From positions 1 through 36,954 of the forward strand of contig NZ_AHZV01000039.1 of NCBI RefSeq assembly GCF_000250735.1: a stretch of DNA of 36,954 nt. The letters are read 5' to 3'. This stretch comes from Anaerophaga thermohalophila str. Valhall. Lineage in GTDB: Bacteria; Bacteroidota; Bacteroidia; Bacteroidales; Marinilabiliaceae. The first letter of the stretch is position 1, and the number at the start of each line of letters is the position of its first letter. Under the pieces are notes generated by a model, which was not told where the DNA came from, searched no databases, and was given only the letters and a program-made list of their open reading frames with translations. Both the position numbers and the translations under genes were made by a program. Positions 8,641-17,019 of this stretch are shown piece by piece.

Positions 8641-8899
8641 CTGCTGAAAAAGTCAGCAGCCCCGACTCTTTATTTCTTTTTTATTGTTCTTTTTGGCATT
8701 GCCCCAAAAAGGAACCAAAAAGGTCTAGTCCGTTTAAACCTATCAACCCGCGTCAGGCTTAATTTCCGGCCATTGCACCAGGCCTTGAAAGTCGCCCATT
8801 AAGCCTTCCCGCCAACCGCCGGCCCGGAAAACGGACAGGCCACCGCGCCTTTTGAACAGTGAATCTCATTTAATCACAAAAGAATCTTTCAGTCAGCAG
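8641..8899. other. Possible insertion between toxin and antitoxin
   Basis: AGTCAGCAG occurs at 8651-8659 and again at 8891-8899, as a direct repeat flanking 231 bp of non-coding DNA. CTGCTGA (8641-8647) and TCAGCAG (8653-8659) also form a 7-bp hairpin. The enclosed DNA is GC-rich in its second half (for example CCGCCGGCCCGG near 8818). I find no ORF in it. The flanking 9-bp repeat could be a target duplication, or chance. Confidence 0.4.
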
Positions 8900-8932
8900 G
8901 TTGTTTTACAATTTTCCTTCTCAGGTGCAGGC

Positions 8933-9286
8933 TTAATTTAAGGTTTGCAAAAAAATAGAGTGTTCGGCAATATGAAAAGACATACAAACCGGGTTGTTGT
9001 TTTCGCTTCCCATGCTGATTTTGATGTAACCCTCCTTTTTCTTTACTTTTTTGCCAAATACCCACATGGGCAGTATTCCATGCATTTTTTCCTCTAATGG
9101 TCCCTGTGAATAATCTTCGGCTTTAAGGGATTCTATAATTTCAATTCTCTGGTTAGGGGAAATTTCCAAATCGTGAAGCGCTTGTTGGTTTTTTCCACGG
9201 TTATCGAGAAACAAAACACCAAAGATGCTGATCTTGAATTTGATATCTTTTAAATAAGATTCTACTTCAGTTTTGGTTACTATCAT
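8933..9286 (-). CDS. MqsR-like (RelE-fold) mRNA interferase toxin
   Basis: The 117-aa protein resembles MqsR-type toxins: KNQQALHDLEISPNQR, IIESLKAEDYSQGP, MWVFGK, YIKISMG and CMSFHIAE appear in family order. MqsR cleaves mRNA at GC-containing sites using a RelE-like fold. The conserved Lys, Tyr and Gln positions expected in the core are present by eye. The antitoxin-like gene lies 319 bp downstream on the same strand, toxin first as in mqsRA. A 12-bp palindrome sits just upstream of the start. The C-terminus (HSIFLQTLN) is plausible but diverges from what I remember. Assignment to MqsR rather than another RelE-fold group is inference. Confidence 0.72.
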   Translation of the reverse strand: MIVTKTEVESYLKDIKFKISIFGVLFLDNRGKNQQALHDLEISPNQRIEIIESLKAEDYSQGPLEEKMHGILPMWVFGKKVKKKEGYIKISMGSENNNPVCMSFHIAEHSIFLQTLN

Positions 9287-9294
9287 GTAATCGG

Positions 9295-9306
9295 TGTAAA
9301 TTTACA
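9295..9306. promoter_or_regulatory. Palindromic operator candidate for the MqsR-like/Panacea operon
   Basis: TGTAAATTTACA is a perfect 12-bp palindrome ending 9 bp before the toxin ATG. HTH antitoxins of this type commonly bind such sites to repress their own operon. The rest of 9307-9748 has no supported gene. Confidence 0.5.
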
Positions 9307-9748
9307 ATCTGCGTTTTTAAAATACAATAAAAAAGTGTTAATTTGAAGCATTTTATTTTGTTTATGTGATTTTAAAGTTGTTTTTTATCAAACTAACAGC
9401 TTGCATATATCGGGAAACCGATGCTTGTCCATACCCGGTATAATAAATTATGATGTTGTTTTGATTGTCCATAGTGGTAATTTTTTTCGTACTAACAAGA
9501 ACCCTTAAGTTTCCTTAGTGACTTCTGCTGCTTCTACTTTTTTTGAACCACATTTTGGATGTTTAACTTATTTTTAACCATTCTGTCTTTACAAAGTGTG
9601 AGATTTGGCATAATTTTGTAGTTGTCATTGCTCACTTGAGTAAAGGACCTGGTTGGCCGCGTTACCGTAAATGCGGTTTTTAAATTATAAAATATATTCA
9701 AAATATCTCATCAACCATCCGAAAGGTGTAAGCGTTGAAGGAGTAACG

Positions 9749-9774
9749 AAGCCGTTAAGTGAACTTAGCGGCTT
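9749..9774 (-). terminator. Hairpin at the end of the DUF2188-HAD-nuclease operon
   Basis: AAGCCGTTAAGT (9749-9760) pairs with ACTTAGCGGCTT (9763-9774), one mismatch, 2-nt loop. The stop codon of the 102-aa gene (9765-9767) lies inside the stem. There is no strong T tail, so termination may be weak or the structure may only protect the 3' end. Confidence 0.5.
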
Positions 9775-10073
9775 CTGTCGTTATAATGCGCCCATTCTTT
9801 TAATAGCTTCCGCTTTTTATGATTTCTTTCGACGAGATAAGCAGTCCATGGTAAAATATATTTGCCCCGGTCTTCCAAAACTACCAGATAGTTTTCTTCT
9901 TCGTGAAAAAGAAGAATTCTGTTTTTAGTTCCGCCTTTTCCTCTCCTTATATTTCGCCAAACTTTAAGAGTGGGATGATCTGAAGAATCGATTATGGGCC
10001 GCGGCCACCCGATTCTTTCCATTCTTCGCAAATCGGGATTTCTTTCTGATTCAATGTCGCCACTGTGGGTCAC
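9765..10073 (-). CDS. Small basic protein, possible BECR-fold (PBECR-like) nuclease
   Basis: The 102-aa protein starts with GTG at 10073-10071, overlapping the HAD stop by 4 bp (GTGA), so translation is coupled. Visible blocks are RRMERIGWPRPII, LKVWRNIRRGKG, KNRILLFHEEENYLVVLEDRG and LPWTAYLVERNHKKRKLLKEW. This pattern recalls the phage-associated Barnase-EndoU-ColicinE5/D-RelE-like nuclease domains (PBECR families), where the final TAY...H.KRKL block is conserved. If correct it would be an RNA-cleaving domain, perhaps a toxin. The assignment is from memory of the motif and is not secure. The next best description is an uncharacterised island protein. No immunity gene is obvious unless the HAD or DUF2188 protein serves. 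Confidence 0.6.
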   Translation of the reverse strand: MTHSGDIESERNPDLRRMERIGWPRPIIDSSDHPTLKVWRNIRRGKGGTKNRILLFHEEENYLVVLEDRGKYILPWTAYLVERNHKKRKLLKEWAHYNDRSR

Positions 10074-10930
10074 AATCTAAATCCTTTCATGTATTCTTCA
10101 TGTTGAATTTTATCGATGATCCCTTTTACCATTCTATCGATTGGGCTATTATTTCGGTAGTCTGCCCTGGCAATAAAATTTACCCGACCATCGTCGATTA
10201 AATGCTTTGACTTACTTTTTGCACCACGAGCATTGGGTCTGTATACTGCAATCGAATAACCGCCTCTGTCTTTAACCAAACGGAAACACGGGATATCTGT
10301 ATCACCATCACCGATATATATCATATTGCTAAAAGGAATCGGGCGTTTTTCTTCAGGAACATATCTGTTTATGTTACTGTCGCTAACGTCCAGATATCCT
10401 TTGTTAATTCTGAACAGATATTGAGTTTTAGTTGTATAATTTATTGCAAGAGCAGGCCATACTGCAATCCCGTGATGGTCATAAAAAAAAGATGAAGCAT
10501 AAATCTCCTTAAATTTTTTGGCAATTTTTGTCCCTTCAATCATCTCCCTTATTCCCGAAGAAACAATATAATGTTCCACCTTTAAACCGCTTTCTTTACC
10601 GTATTGATCAATCCTGTCAAACCAACCATTTTCCCTGGTTCCATTATTTTCATAGGGTAATATCCCTTCAAAAAATGATAGCTTCTTTCCAAAAGCCTTA
10701 AAATCATTTTTGGTGACTTTAACAGAGGATGCATTAGCCTTATCCAGCATAAGCTTCATATACATCAAAATATTATCGGCCTTATGGGAAGATGTTAGCT
10801 CGGAAACCTCCTTCCAAAATGCATCTGTATTGGTTCCAACAGCAGGAATAAAATCTCTTTCCTGCATATTCCCATGCGCCAGCGTTCCGTCGAAATCGTA
10901 TATTATAGCAAATGGAATTTTCTTTTTCAT
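10070..10930 (-). CDS. HAD-superfamily hydrolase in the R-M-linked operon
   Basis: The 286-aa cytoplasmic protein has HAD motif I YDFDGTLAHG (about 10-19), a motif II-like IVSSGIREM, and motif IV MIYIGDGDTDIPCF. The nucleophile Asp and the general acid two residues later are intact. It lacks a signal peptide. Between motifs I and II there is a cap of more than 100 residues. The gene lies 6 bp after DUF2188 and overlaps the next gene by 4 bp, so the three are one operon behind the type III methylase. HAD proteins of this type are usually small-molecule phosphatases. The substrate is unknown. A role as phosphatase in a defence or toxin module is speculation. Confidence 0.85.
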   Translation of the reverse strand: MKKKIPFAIIYDFDGTLAHGNMQERDFIPAVGTNTDAFWKEVSELTSSHKADNILMYMKLMLDKANASSVKVTKNDFKAFGKKLSFFEGILPYENNGTRENGWFDRIDQYGKESGLKVEHYIVSSGIREMIEGTKIAKKFKEIYASSFFYDHHGIAVWPALAINYTTKTQYLFRINKGYLDVSDSNINRYVPEEKRPIPFSNMIYIGDGDTDIPCFRLVKDRGGYSIAVYRPNARGAKSKSKHLIDDGRVNFIARADYRNNSPIDRMVKGIIDKIQHEEYMKGFRL

Positions 10931-10936
10931 TATAAA

Positions 10937-11167
10937 TTAACCTTTTGGCGGATAGGGATCATTGCCATAACTATTCCTGGCTCTTATTTTGCCATCTCTC
11001 CCTTTTAAATAAGCTTCAGACCCAGCTCCCCGAGCTAATCTGCGTGCTTCTTTCCATGCACTACCCTGAGTGGAGTGAACAGATAAAGCCCTGGATGTGC
11101 CGGACTTTTTCACGGTCCAACTTCCATCTGGCCTCTTACATGTCCAATAATCATTCCCTAGTGCCAT
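10937..11167 (-). CDS. DUF2188 domain protein
   Basis: The 76-aa protein is a whole DUF2188 domain: GSWTVKKSGTSRALSVHSTQ, AWKEARRLARGAGSEAYLKG, then RDGKIRARNSYGNDPYPPKG. The last segment is the family hallmark. No enzymatic residues are evident, and function is not known for the family. It follows the type III mod gene by 92 bp and precedes the HAD gene by 6 bp on the same strand. It may be a small DNA- or RNA-associated accessory protein, but nothing in the sequence proves that. Confidence 0.85.
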   Translation of the reverse strand: MALGNDYWTCKRPDGSWTVKKSGTSRALSVHSTQGSAWKEARRLARGAGSEAYLKGRDGKIRARNSYGNDPYPPKG

Positions 11168-11259
11168 AACGATTATTTTTTTAGTTTAACAATCCTGATT
11201 AAATAACCTCAATCATTTCACATGTTGTGTTTTTAGTTGCCTGTTTGCAAGAGCAGGTG

Positions 11260-13341
11260 CTATATTTTAATTTCCACAATTTTACTGGTATCAATCCCCA
11301 AAATATCAACTACTTTTACCATTATTTTGTAAGTTCCCGATTTTTCATATTCATGAGGAGTGCTGATAAATTCCAGATTTGGATTTTTCCTGGTACGGAA
11401 ACTTTGCCATTCGTTCTCAAAAAGGTAATTGCCGGTCCATTTTTCTTCTATTTCCCCGTTTTCGTTGTGCACCTTAATAATTTCCTTTTTGTCTTCATAG
11501 TTGAAATCAATGGCCCAGTAGTCGATCCAGTCGTACCAGTTTTCGGTTAACACCGTTCTGGTAAATATGCCATTTTTATCTTTCTGAATTTTTATGATCT
11601 GGCCATCTTCTATAATAACTTTGCTGCCTGCCCGCATAGATTGTTGAATGTCTTCAATGTCGTCTTGCGTGTAGTGGGTTACAAAATCGGTTAATTCAAC
11701 TGTAACAGTTTTCCCCTTTATTTTTTCTTTTGTATTCAGATAGGCAACATCGTAGAATCTTGCCTGACCTTTTTCAACTACTCTCTTATCAAACACATCT
11801 TTGGGAATATATTTAAGAGTAATGGCAACTCCCTTTTCTTTCAGCTCCTGAATAAACTGAGGCGTCAGGCCCATTTCAAACTCAAATGCCAAAACATCAA
11901 CCTGTGTGTAGAGTTTTTGACGACACTCCTCAAAAATATCCAGCAAACGACTTTGCGTGATAGGAACATCCAGGGGGCCTACATGAACAAAACGGCCGGC
12001 TTTACTACCGTGAAGGGTACTGTGCCCTTCAACCCGTTTTGCTTTGTAAGCGTCCAGTATTAAGTCGATGTACAAATCTTCCTTTGCTTTCCTTTTTCCG
12101 TTGCTGAGGTCGTCCATAAAAAACTGACGCTCGTACTTACCAAGGTTTAAAATTTCAAAAGCCCTGAAACTCTTACCGCTTTGTTGCAGCTCACGCTGCA
12201 CGTTAATCATGCGCTTTCGGGTGGTATGGATGGCAAAGCGACCTAAATCGGTGGCGATCCATTTTCGCCCTAATTTTTCTGTAACAGCAGCCGTGGTGCC
12301 ACTACCGCAGAAAAAGTCGGCAACCAAATCGCCCTCGTTACTGCTGGCTTTTATGATACGTTCTAATAGTGCTTCGGGTTTTTGAGTGGGATAATTTAAG
12401 TATTCTAAAGAAGTCGCATCTTGTTGGAATGATTTAATGTCCGACCATACATCTGGAACAGAAATTCCTTTTAGTTCATCAAGATATTGTTTTACACCGC
12501 TTCCTCTATCATCTCTATAAGCTCTTCCATCTTTATCAATTTTTTTAAATCTTCCTTTGTATTCTTCAGAATAGGGTAAATATTGCTTATTAAATATTCG
12601 ACTACTTGATTTTGAATAAAACAATATTGTATCGTGACTTCTTATAAAATTATTTACGGCACTTTTATAACCTGATTTAGTGTCAAAAAACCAAATAATT
12701 TCTCTTTGAAAGTTATCAAGTCCAAAAACATCGTCACAGATCAACCTCATTATAGGAGAAACTCTCCAATCGATATGCACATAAATACTCCCATCCTCAG
12801 ACAATAAATTGTGCATCAACTTCAAACGTTCATACATCATAGTTAAGTACGAAGATATCCCTTTGCCCCATGTATCGCGGTAAGCAATTTCTTCAATAAC
12901 ACTTTGTTTTTTTTCGGCGGTTTCGCCATTTATCTGAATATCAAAACTAAAGTCAGAACCTACGGCAAAAGGCGGATCGATGTAGATGAGTTTAATTCCA
13001 CCCTCTTTTTCAATCTCTTCACGCACAGGGCCGTTTGCAAGCGATGAAAGAATAAGTTTATTATCGCCCCATATCAGCTTGTTCGTCCATCCTTTTAGTT
13101 GTCGTCCGCGAAAATCGGTTTCAAACAGGCTGGTTTGTGGCTTATCAGCTTCTTTACGGGGTTCATCAATGTGTTCAATACTGTGGAAAGGCAACGCAAC
13201 ATTGGTAACATCCTCTTTACGGCCATTCCAGAAAAGAAAAACATCTTCTTCGTCGGAAAACAGTTTGTAGATGTATTCTTTAGGCAGTTTTTCGCCTGCT
13301 TTAATCAGTTCAATAATTTTTGTTTTATCTGTGTCGTTCAT
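11260..13341 (-). CDS. mod: Type III R-M modification subunit (adenine-N6 or cytosine-N4 methyltransferase, beta class)
   Basis: The 693-aa protein has catalytic motif IV DPPF at 122-125 followed by motif I FFCGSGTT at 343-350, the order of beta-class amino-methyltransferases. Between them, residues about 190-315 form the variable target-recognition domain. TQKPEALLERII (319-330) is the typical lead-in to motif I. The C-terminal half (about 390-690) is an extended region, partly beta-rich near the end. Mod sets the specificity of the Mod-Res complex. Unusually the gene lies after res, with a transposase gene and REP palindromes between them. The target site cannot be read from sequence. The ATG at 13341 is preceded by an A/T-rich Bacteroidota-style leader. 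Confidence 0.93.
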   Translation of the reverse strand: MNDTDKTKIIELIKAGEKLPKEYIYKLFSDEEDVFLFWNGRKEDVTNVALPFHSIEHIDEPRKEADKPQTSLFETDFRGRQLKGWTNKLIWGDNKLILSSLANGPVREEIEKEGGIKLIYIDPPFAVGSDFSFDIQINGETAEKKQSVIEEIAYRDTWGKGISSYLTMMYERLKLMHNLLSEDGSIYVHIDWRVSPIMRLICDDVFGLDNFQREIIWFFDTKSGYKSAVNNFIRSHDTILFYSKSSSRIFNKQYLPYSEEYKGRFKKIDKDGRAYRDDRGSGVKQYLDELKGISVPDVWSDIKSFQQDATSLEYLNYPTQKPEALLERIIKASSNEGDLVADFFCGSGTTAAVTEKLGRKWIATDLGRFAIHTTRKRMINVQRELQQSGKSFRAFEILNLGKYERQFFMDDLSNGKRKAKEDLYIDLILDAYKAKRVEGHSTLHGSKAGRFVHVGPLDVPITQSRLLDIFEECRQKLYTQVDVLAFEFEMGLTPQFIQELKEKGVAITLKYIPKDVFDKRVVEKGQARFYDVAYLNTKEKIKGKTVTVELTDFVTHYTQDDIEDIQQSMRAGSKVIIEDGQIIKIQKDKNGIFTRTVLTENWYDWIDYWAIDFNYEDKKEIIKVHNENGEIEEKWTGNYLFENEWQSFRTRKNPNLEFISTPHEYEKSGTYKIMVKVVDILGIDTSKIVEIKI

Positions 13342-13354
13342 GTTTTATTTTTTT

Positions 13355-13474
13355 AATCCCGAAGGGATTGCATGTTTATAGCAAAGTGATTTACAAAATG
13401 GTGTTCGACCCCGAAGGGGTCGCATGATTGTTGTATTGTCTCCATTTCTATAAACATTTGAACCCTTCGGGTTC
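13355..13474. repeat. Three REP palindromes attached to the RAYT gene
   Basis: AATCCCGAAGGGATT (13355-13369), CGACCCCGAAGGGGTCG (13406-13422) and GAACCCTTCGGGTTC (13460-13474) are perfect palindromes with 3-nt loops. The first is followed by CATGTTTATAG and the third is preceded by its inverse (CTATAAACAT), so the outer two form an inverted pair. They begin right after the transposase stop. Short ORFs through them are artefacts. Confidence 0.88.
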
Positions 13475-13936
13475 TTACCTAATCCATTCGAATAAATATT
13501 CATTTTTAAATTCGATATTAAACTTTTCCAAAAACTCCAAATATTCTTCTTTAAATGTCTTTTTCTTATGATGTTCCTTTTGTTTTTCAATATACCTTAT
13601 AACTGCATCTAAATTTGAATGACTGTAAGAAAACGCCCCAAAACCTTCCTGCCATTGGAAATTGAATCTTGAAAATTTTTTCTCTTTTATAAAACTATTC
13701 GATGATTTTTTAATCTCACGTACCAAATCAGATAAACAACAAGAAGGCTTCATTCCGATAAGAAAATGAATATGGTCTGGCATTCCGTTAATAGATAGCA
13801 TTTTTTGGTCTTTGTTACTTACAATTCCTGAAATGTATTTATACAATTCTTCTTCCCAATTTTTATGGATAAGGCTTTCTCTTCCTTTCACGGCAAAAAC
13901 CACCTGAATATATATTTGTGAAAATGTACCGGGCAT
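13475..13936 (-). CDS. IS200/IS605-like Y1 transposase, RAYT-type (REP-associated)
   Basis: The 153-aa protein is a single-domain HUH Y1 transposase. The HUH motif is in MPDHIHFLIG (about 54-63, His-Ile-His). The catalytic Tyr is probably in AVIRYIEKQKEHHKKKTF (about 110-127). WQEGFGAFSYSHS precedes it, as in Bacteroidota RAYT-like enzymes. There is no TnpB partner. Three REP palindromes follow the stop directly, the usual arrangement of a REP-associated tyrosine transposase, which nicks single-stranded DNA at REP hairpins. The start lies only 5 bp after the res stop and the gene is co-oriented with res and mod, so it may be transcribed with them. Confidence 0.92.
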   Translation of the reverse strand: MPGTFSQIYIQVVFAVKGRESLIHKNWEEELYKYISGIVSNKDQKMLSINGMPDHIHFLIGMKPSCCLSDLVREIKKSSNSFIKEKKFSRFNFQWQEGFGAFSYSHSNLDAVIRYIEKQKEHHKKKTFKEEYLEFLEKFNIEFKNEYLFEWIR

Positions 13937-13941
13937 AATTT

Positions 13942-16602
13942 TTACACTACATTAAATAATTGTGTAATATCGTTGAACGATTTTAAATCGTTTTTTATGT
14001 CTTCCCATTTTTCCTGTTTCACATAAACGGGCGTATAGGTATAATCCTTTTGAGCCGAATTTACATCATTGCACCAGGAATAAAGTCTTTTGATTTTACG
14101 CAGATCGTCCACTTCTTCACGACCTTTTGTCTCTACCATATAGAAAGTATCGGCCCGGGTTTTAACAAAAAAGTCGGGATAATATTCCCGGATATTTCCG
14201 TCTTCGGCCTGATATTCCATTTTGAAGTTAACACCACCTTCGCCCATGGTGTTTTTGGCGTAGGAAACAACATCGTCAAAACGGTTTTCTAAAAAGGCAG
14301 CAAATTCAAGTTCAAAGGGATTATCCCCGATTATAATATTGAAAACCGATTTTTTAGGAATAATATACGACTGAGCTTCGGCAATTTTAGGATTGGTTTG
14401 TCTAAGTGAAATATAATTTTTGACTTCAGCCGATCCTTTATCGGTAACGGTTAGTTCATTGATGGCTTCTTTGAAGGTAGATTTAATAATATCTTTAGGT
14501 TTGGCTTCCGAAAGATTTCTTAATACCTGTGGGTCGGCAAGTTCCACTTCTTCCGTAAAGAGTTTGTATTTAATAAAGCTCTCTACTTTGGGATACAAAA
14601 TATCAAACCCGGTAACGAGTCGGCTCTCTTTCAATATGGCTGATGTGAAAAAACCTATAACATTCCGATAATCAGGGATGGTGTCTTTGAAAACAGTTTT
14701 ATGTGAAAACTCCCCTTCAATATCGGTGAAAACAATTTCTTTCAATTCATCATCAGTAAAAGTTTTCAGCTTTACTTTTGGATTATCGAATTTTCCAACA
14801 TCAATGCGATCAAGATTTTTAAATTCCCGGTGAATTCTGGGGCTCATTTGTGGTAGAGGAATATCCAGTTCCTCCATGTCTTTGTTTGGATTATCCTTGT
14901 CCACCTCCACAATGACGGGCGATTTGCCTCTTGATCCTTTCCCCATAGGGCTGTATTGGAATTCAACCCCTTCGGTTTTAAGACTTTCTACAAATTCCAG
15001 GAAGGCAGTAGTTCCAACCACAACCAGATTTTCCGGGGTTTCGATAGAAAACATTTTTCTCAGCCCCCGACCGATTGTCTGTTCCGGTAATATTTGAGAT
15101 TTTGCTCCAAACGGGCGAAGACCCACAACAGTAGACACATTCCTAACATCCCATCCCTCGCGGAGCATTAAAACCGAAACAACAGCTTTGTAGGGTGAAT
15201 TGTCTTTGTCAATATCATCAGCTGCTTTCCTGAGTTTGTCCAATTCTTCCCGGTCTTTTTTCGATTTAGCAGTTTCCTTAATTTCTCCGGAGTTATTGGT
15301 ATGAATGGTCAGTACCGCATTCTTCATTTTTGGATAACTGGTTTCCAAAAATTCAGCCGCCTGGTCAGCTTCTTTGGTATTGGTAGTCATCACAAAAAGA
15401 ATGGGTGTTTTTTCCTTTTTAAGATTTTCATATTGTTTTTCCCATTCCAGATATCCCAGATGAATAAAATCTCTGTACCGCTCAATAAAATCAGAAGAGT
15501 CCTTTTCCTGAATTTTTAGTCTGGAAGCTTCATCAGGCAATACAGGCGCTTTTACAACATTTTGCCTGATGGCTTCAACCAAAGGATAATCGCAAATAGT
15601 CTGAACAAAAATTGCCCCGTTATTATGTTTGGGCGTAGCAGAAAAGTCAGTCTGAAGGGCAATGCCATTACCTGTTTTCAGTTTTAGCTTATTACTGATG
15701 TCCTCAATGCTTCTAAACCAGGCTAAAGAACTGTCATGTATGTGATGAGCTTCATCGTTGAGCACCACCAGATCTTTAATGGCATCGCTTCGAAGAACTT
15801 TCCCCAAATCAAGCCCCCTGGAAACATCTGCATCCGGTTTAGGTTTTATTCCCAAAAAAATATCTTCGAAACTTTGTTCAGATTCTTCATTCAGAAATAC
15901 TCGGTGAATATTTGTGAGGAAAATATTCCCTGATTTAGTTATTGGTTTTAGCTCGTCCTGTATGTGTAGCGTTAGTTGAAAGTCATTTTGCCAGTCTTTT
16001 TCATCAAAACCATTTTCAGGAACAAAGGGCTCCTCAAAAAACATTTTCAAACCGGCAAAATCTTTAAGCAGCCGGTTAAGAACAATAATGTTGGGAGCTA
16101 TTACCAGAAAATTTTTCGAAAGCGGACTGTCTGGTTCGTAAAGTTTATGAAAATAACTCCACACAAGGGTCAGTCCCATCACTTTGGTTTTACCTGCTCC
16201 GGTAGCCATTTTAATAACATATCTGGTCCAGTTTTCATCAAACATACCGGCACTCACCCTTTGTGAAGAATCAAAACGCATCAATTCATATTTGTCTCTC
16301 GCTTTTGCCACTTCGTACAGATAGATTATTGATTCAATGGCTTCACGTTGCGAAAAGAAAAAACTGAATTTTGACTGTCTGATAATGTGTTCCCGGTTAA
16401 ACCAGAAATTCATCAAAGATTTTGATGTTTGAGAAGCACCCTCATAACCAGCTTCCCGCCATTTTTCAACGGCCAATCTGATTTTGTGAACTAAAGGAGG
16501 TAAAAGCTTTTCATAAGCACTTTGAAAAGCATCCATCTGATTTTGGTCAGGGGCCCATCTTTCATCAGGCCTTAATATTTGAAATGGATTAGAAAACTTC
16601 AT
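13942..16602 (-). CDS. res: Type III restriction subunit (SF2 helicase plus PD-(D/E)XK nuclease)
   Basis: I place the start at the ATG at 16602 (protein begins MKFSNPFQILRPD), giving 886 aa. An upstream in-frame ATG at 16653 would add 17 residues. The helicase core (numbers from the upstream Met) has Walker A GAGKT at 152-156, NDEAHH at 299-304, SAT at 338-340 and motif VI QTIGRGLRK at 525-533. The C-terminal nuclease has YPDFFVK near 825-831 and METKG near 840-844, fitting PD...ExK. Type III Res needs Mod to find its site, translocates, and cuts about 25 bp away after meeting another complex. All catalytic motifs look intact. A fragment of another R-M gene lies upstream. Confidence 0.93.
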   Translation of the reverse strand: MKFSNPFQILRPDERWAPDQNQMDAFQSAYEKLLPPLVHKIRLAVEKWREAGYEGASQTSKSLMNFWFNREHIIRQSKFSFFFSQREAIESIIYLYEVAKARDKYELMRFDSSQRVSAGMFDENWTRYVIKMATGAGKTKVMGLTLVWSYFHKLYEPDSPLSKNFLVIAPNIIVLNRLLKDFAGLKMFFEEPFVPENGFDEKDWQNDFQLTLHIQDELKPITKSGNIFLTNIHRVFLNEESEQSFEDIFLGIKPKPDADVSRGLDLGKVLRSDAIKDLVVLNDEAHHIHDSSLAWFRSIEDISNKLKLKTGNGIALQTDFSATPKHNNGAIFVQTICDYPLVEAIRQNVVKAPVLPDEASRLKIQEKDSSDFIERYRDFIHLGYLEWEKQYENLKKEKTPILFVMTTNTKEADQAAEFLETSYPKMKNAVLTIHTNNSGEIKETAKSKKDREELDKLRKAADDIDKDNSPYKAVVSVLMLREGWDVRNVSTVVGLRPFGAKSQILPEQTIGRGLRKMFSIETPENLVVVGTTAFLEFVESLKTEGVEFQYSPMGKGSRGKSPVIVEVDKDNPNKDMEELDIPLPQMSPRIHREFKNLDRIDVGKFDNPKVKLKTFTDDELKEIVFTDIEGEFSHKTVFKDTIPDYRNVIGFFTSAILKESRLVTGFDILYPKVESFIKYKLFTEEVELADPQVLRNLSEAKPKDIIKSTFKEAINELTVTDKGSAEVKNYISLRQTNPKIAEAQSYIIPKKSVFNIIIGDNPFELEFAAFLENRFDDVVSYAKNTMGEGGVNFKMEYQAEDGNIREYYPDFFVKTRADTFYMVETKGREEVDDLRKIKRLYSWCNDVNSAQKDYTYTPVYVKQEKWEDIKNDLKSFNDITQLFNVV

Positions 16603-16699
16603 TCTACCGTAAATTTTAAAACGACAAAATAATATTTTTTTGCGAAAGTACATCGCTAAGAATTTTTACATAATGAAAGCCTCACAAAGAGTGAAACCA

Positions 16700-16909
16700 T
16701 CACTTAATGATAACCCGGAATTTTTTCAACTCATCCGAATTGTCATATTCGGCACTGCCCAGTTTGATCAGGTCTGAAAAATTTTCATATCCGTTCTCCG
16801 GAAGTATGTAATCGAGTTCTTCCGTTTCCGGGGTAAAAGAAGGAAGTTTTCGTTTAAAAAAATCGCGGATGTTATCGTTCGAGATGTTTTGGACGAGTTG
16901 TTCAATCAT
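16700..16909 (-). pseudogene. N-terminal remnant of a type IIG (Eco57I-like) restriction-methylase
   Basis: An open frame of 69 codons matches the N-terminus of large Bacteroidota type IIG enzymes: LVQNISNDNIRDFFKRKLPSF, then FSDLIKLGSAEYDNSDEL. In complete proteins a nuclease core and methylase follow. Here homology stops after SDEL, and seven unrelated codons lead to a stop at 16700. The family call is from memory of the motif. It could be expressed as a short peptide but should have no catalytic activity. It is co-oriented with res and lies about 100 bp upstream of it. Confidence 0.6.
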
Positions 16910-17019
16910 GAAAAGGGGTGTTTTTTATGTTTGGTGGATAAAGGTTATCAAAAATATGAATTTTTTGACGCAAGAAGAAAAGAGATGAGTTTATCTAGGG
17001 CGGAAAGTTTTTGAAACAG

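Noticed and set aside
9671-9928. 85-codon plus-strand ORF
   Set aside because: It lies mostly antisense to the 102-aa gene and crosses its hairpin. Spacing and overlap support the minus-strand gene.
13345-13590. 81-codon ORF across the REP palindromes
   Set aside because: It is a frame through the RAYT 3' end and REPs. Such Pro/Arg-rich ORFs are a known artefact of these palindromes.
16949-16973. Promoter upstream of the type IIG remnant (TATTTTTG on the minus strand)
   Set aside because: The -7 box matches, but the nearest TTG is only 14 bp away, so the pair is not convincing in AT-rich DNA.
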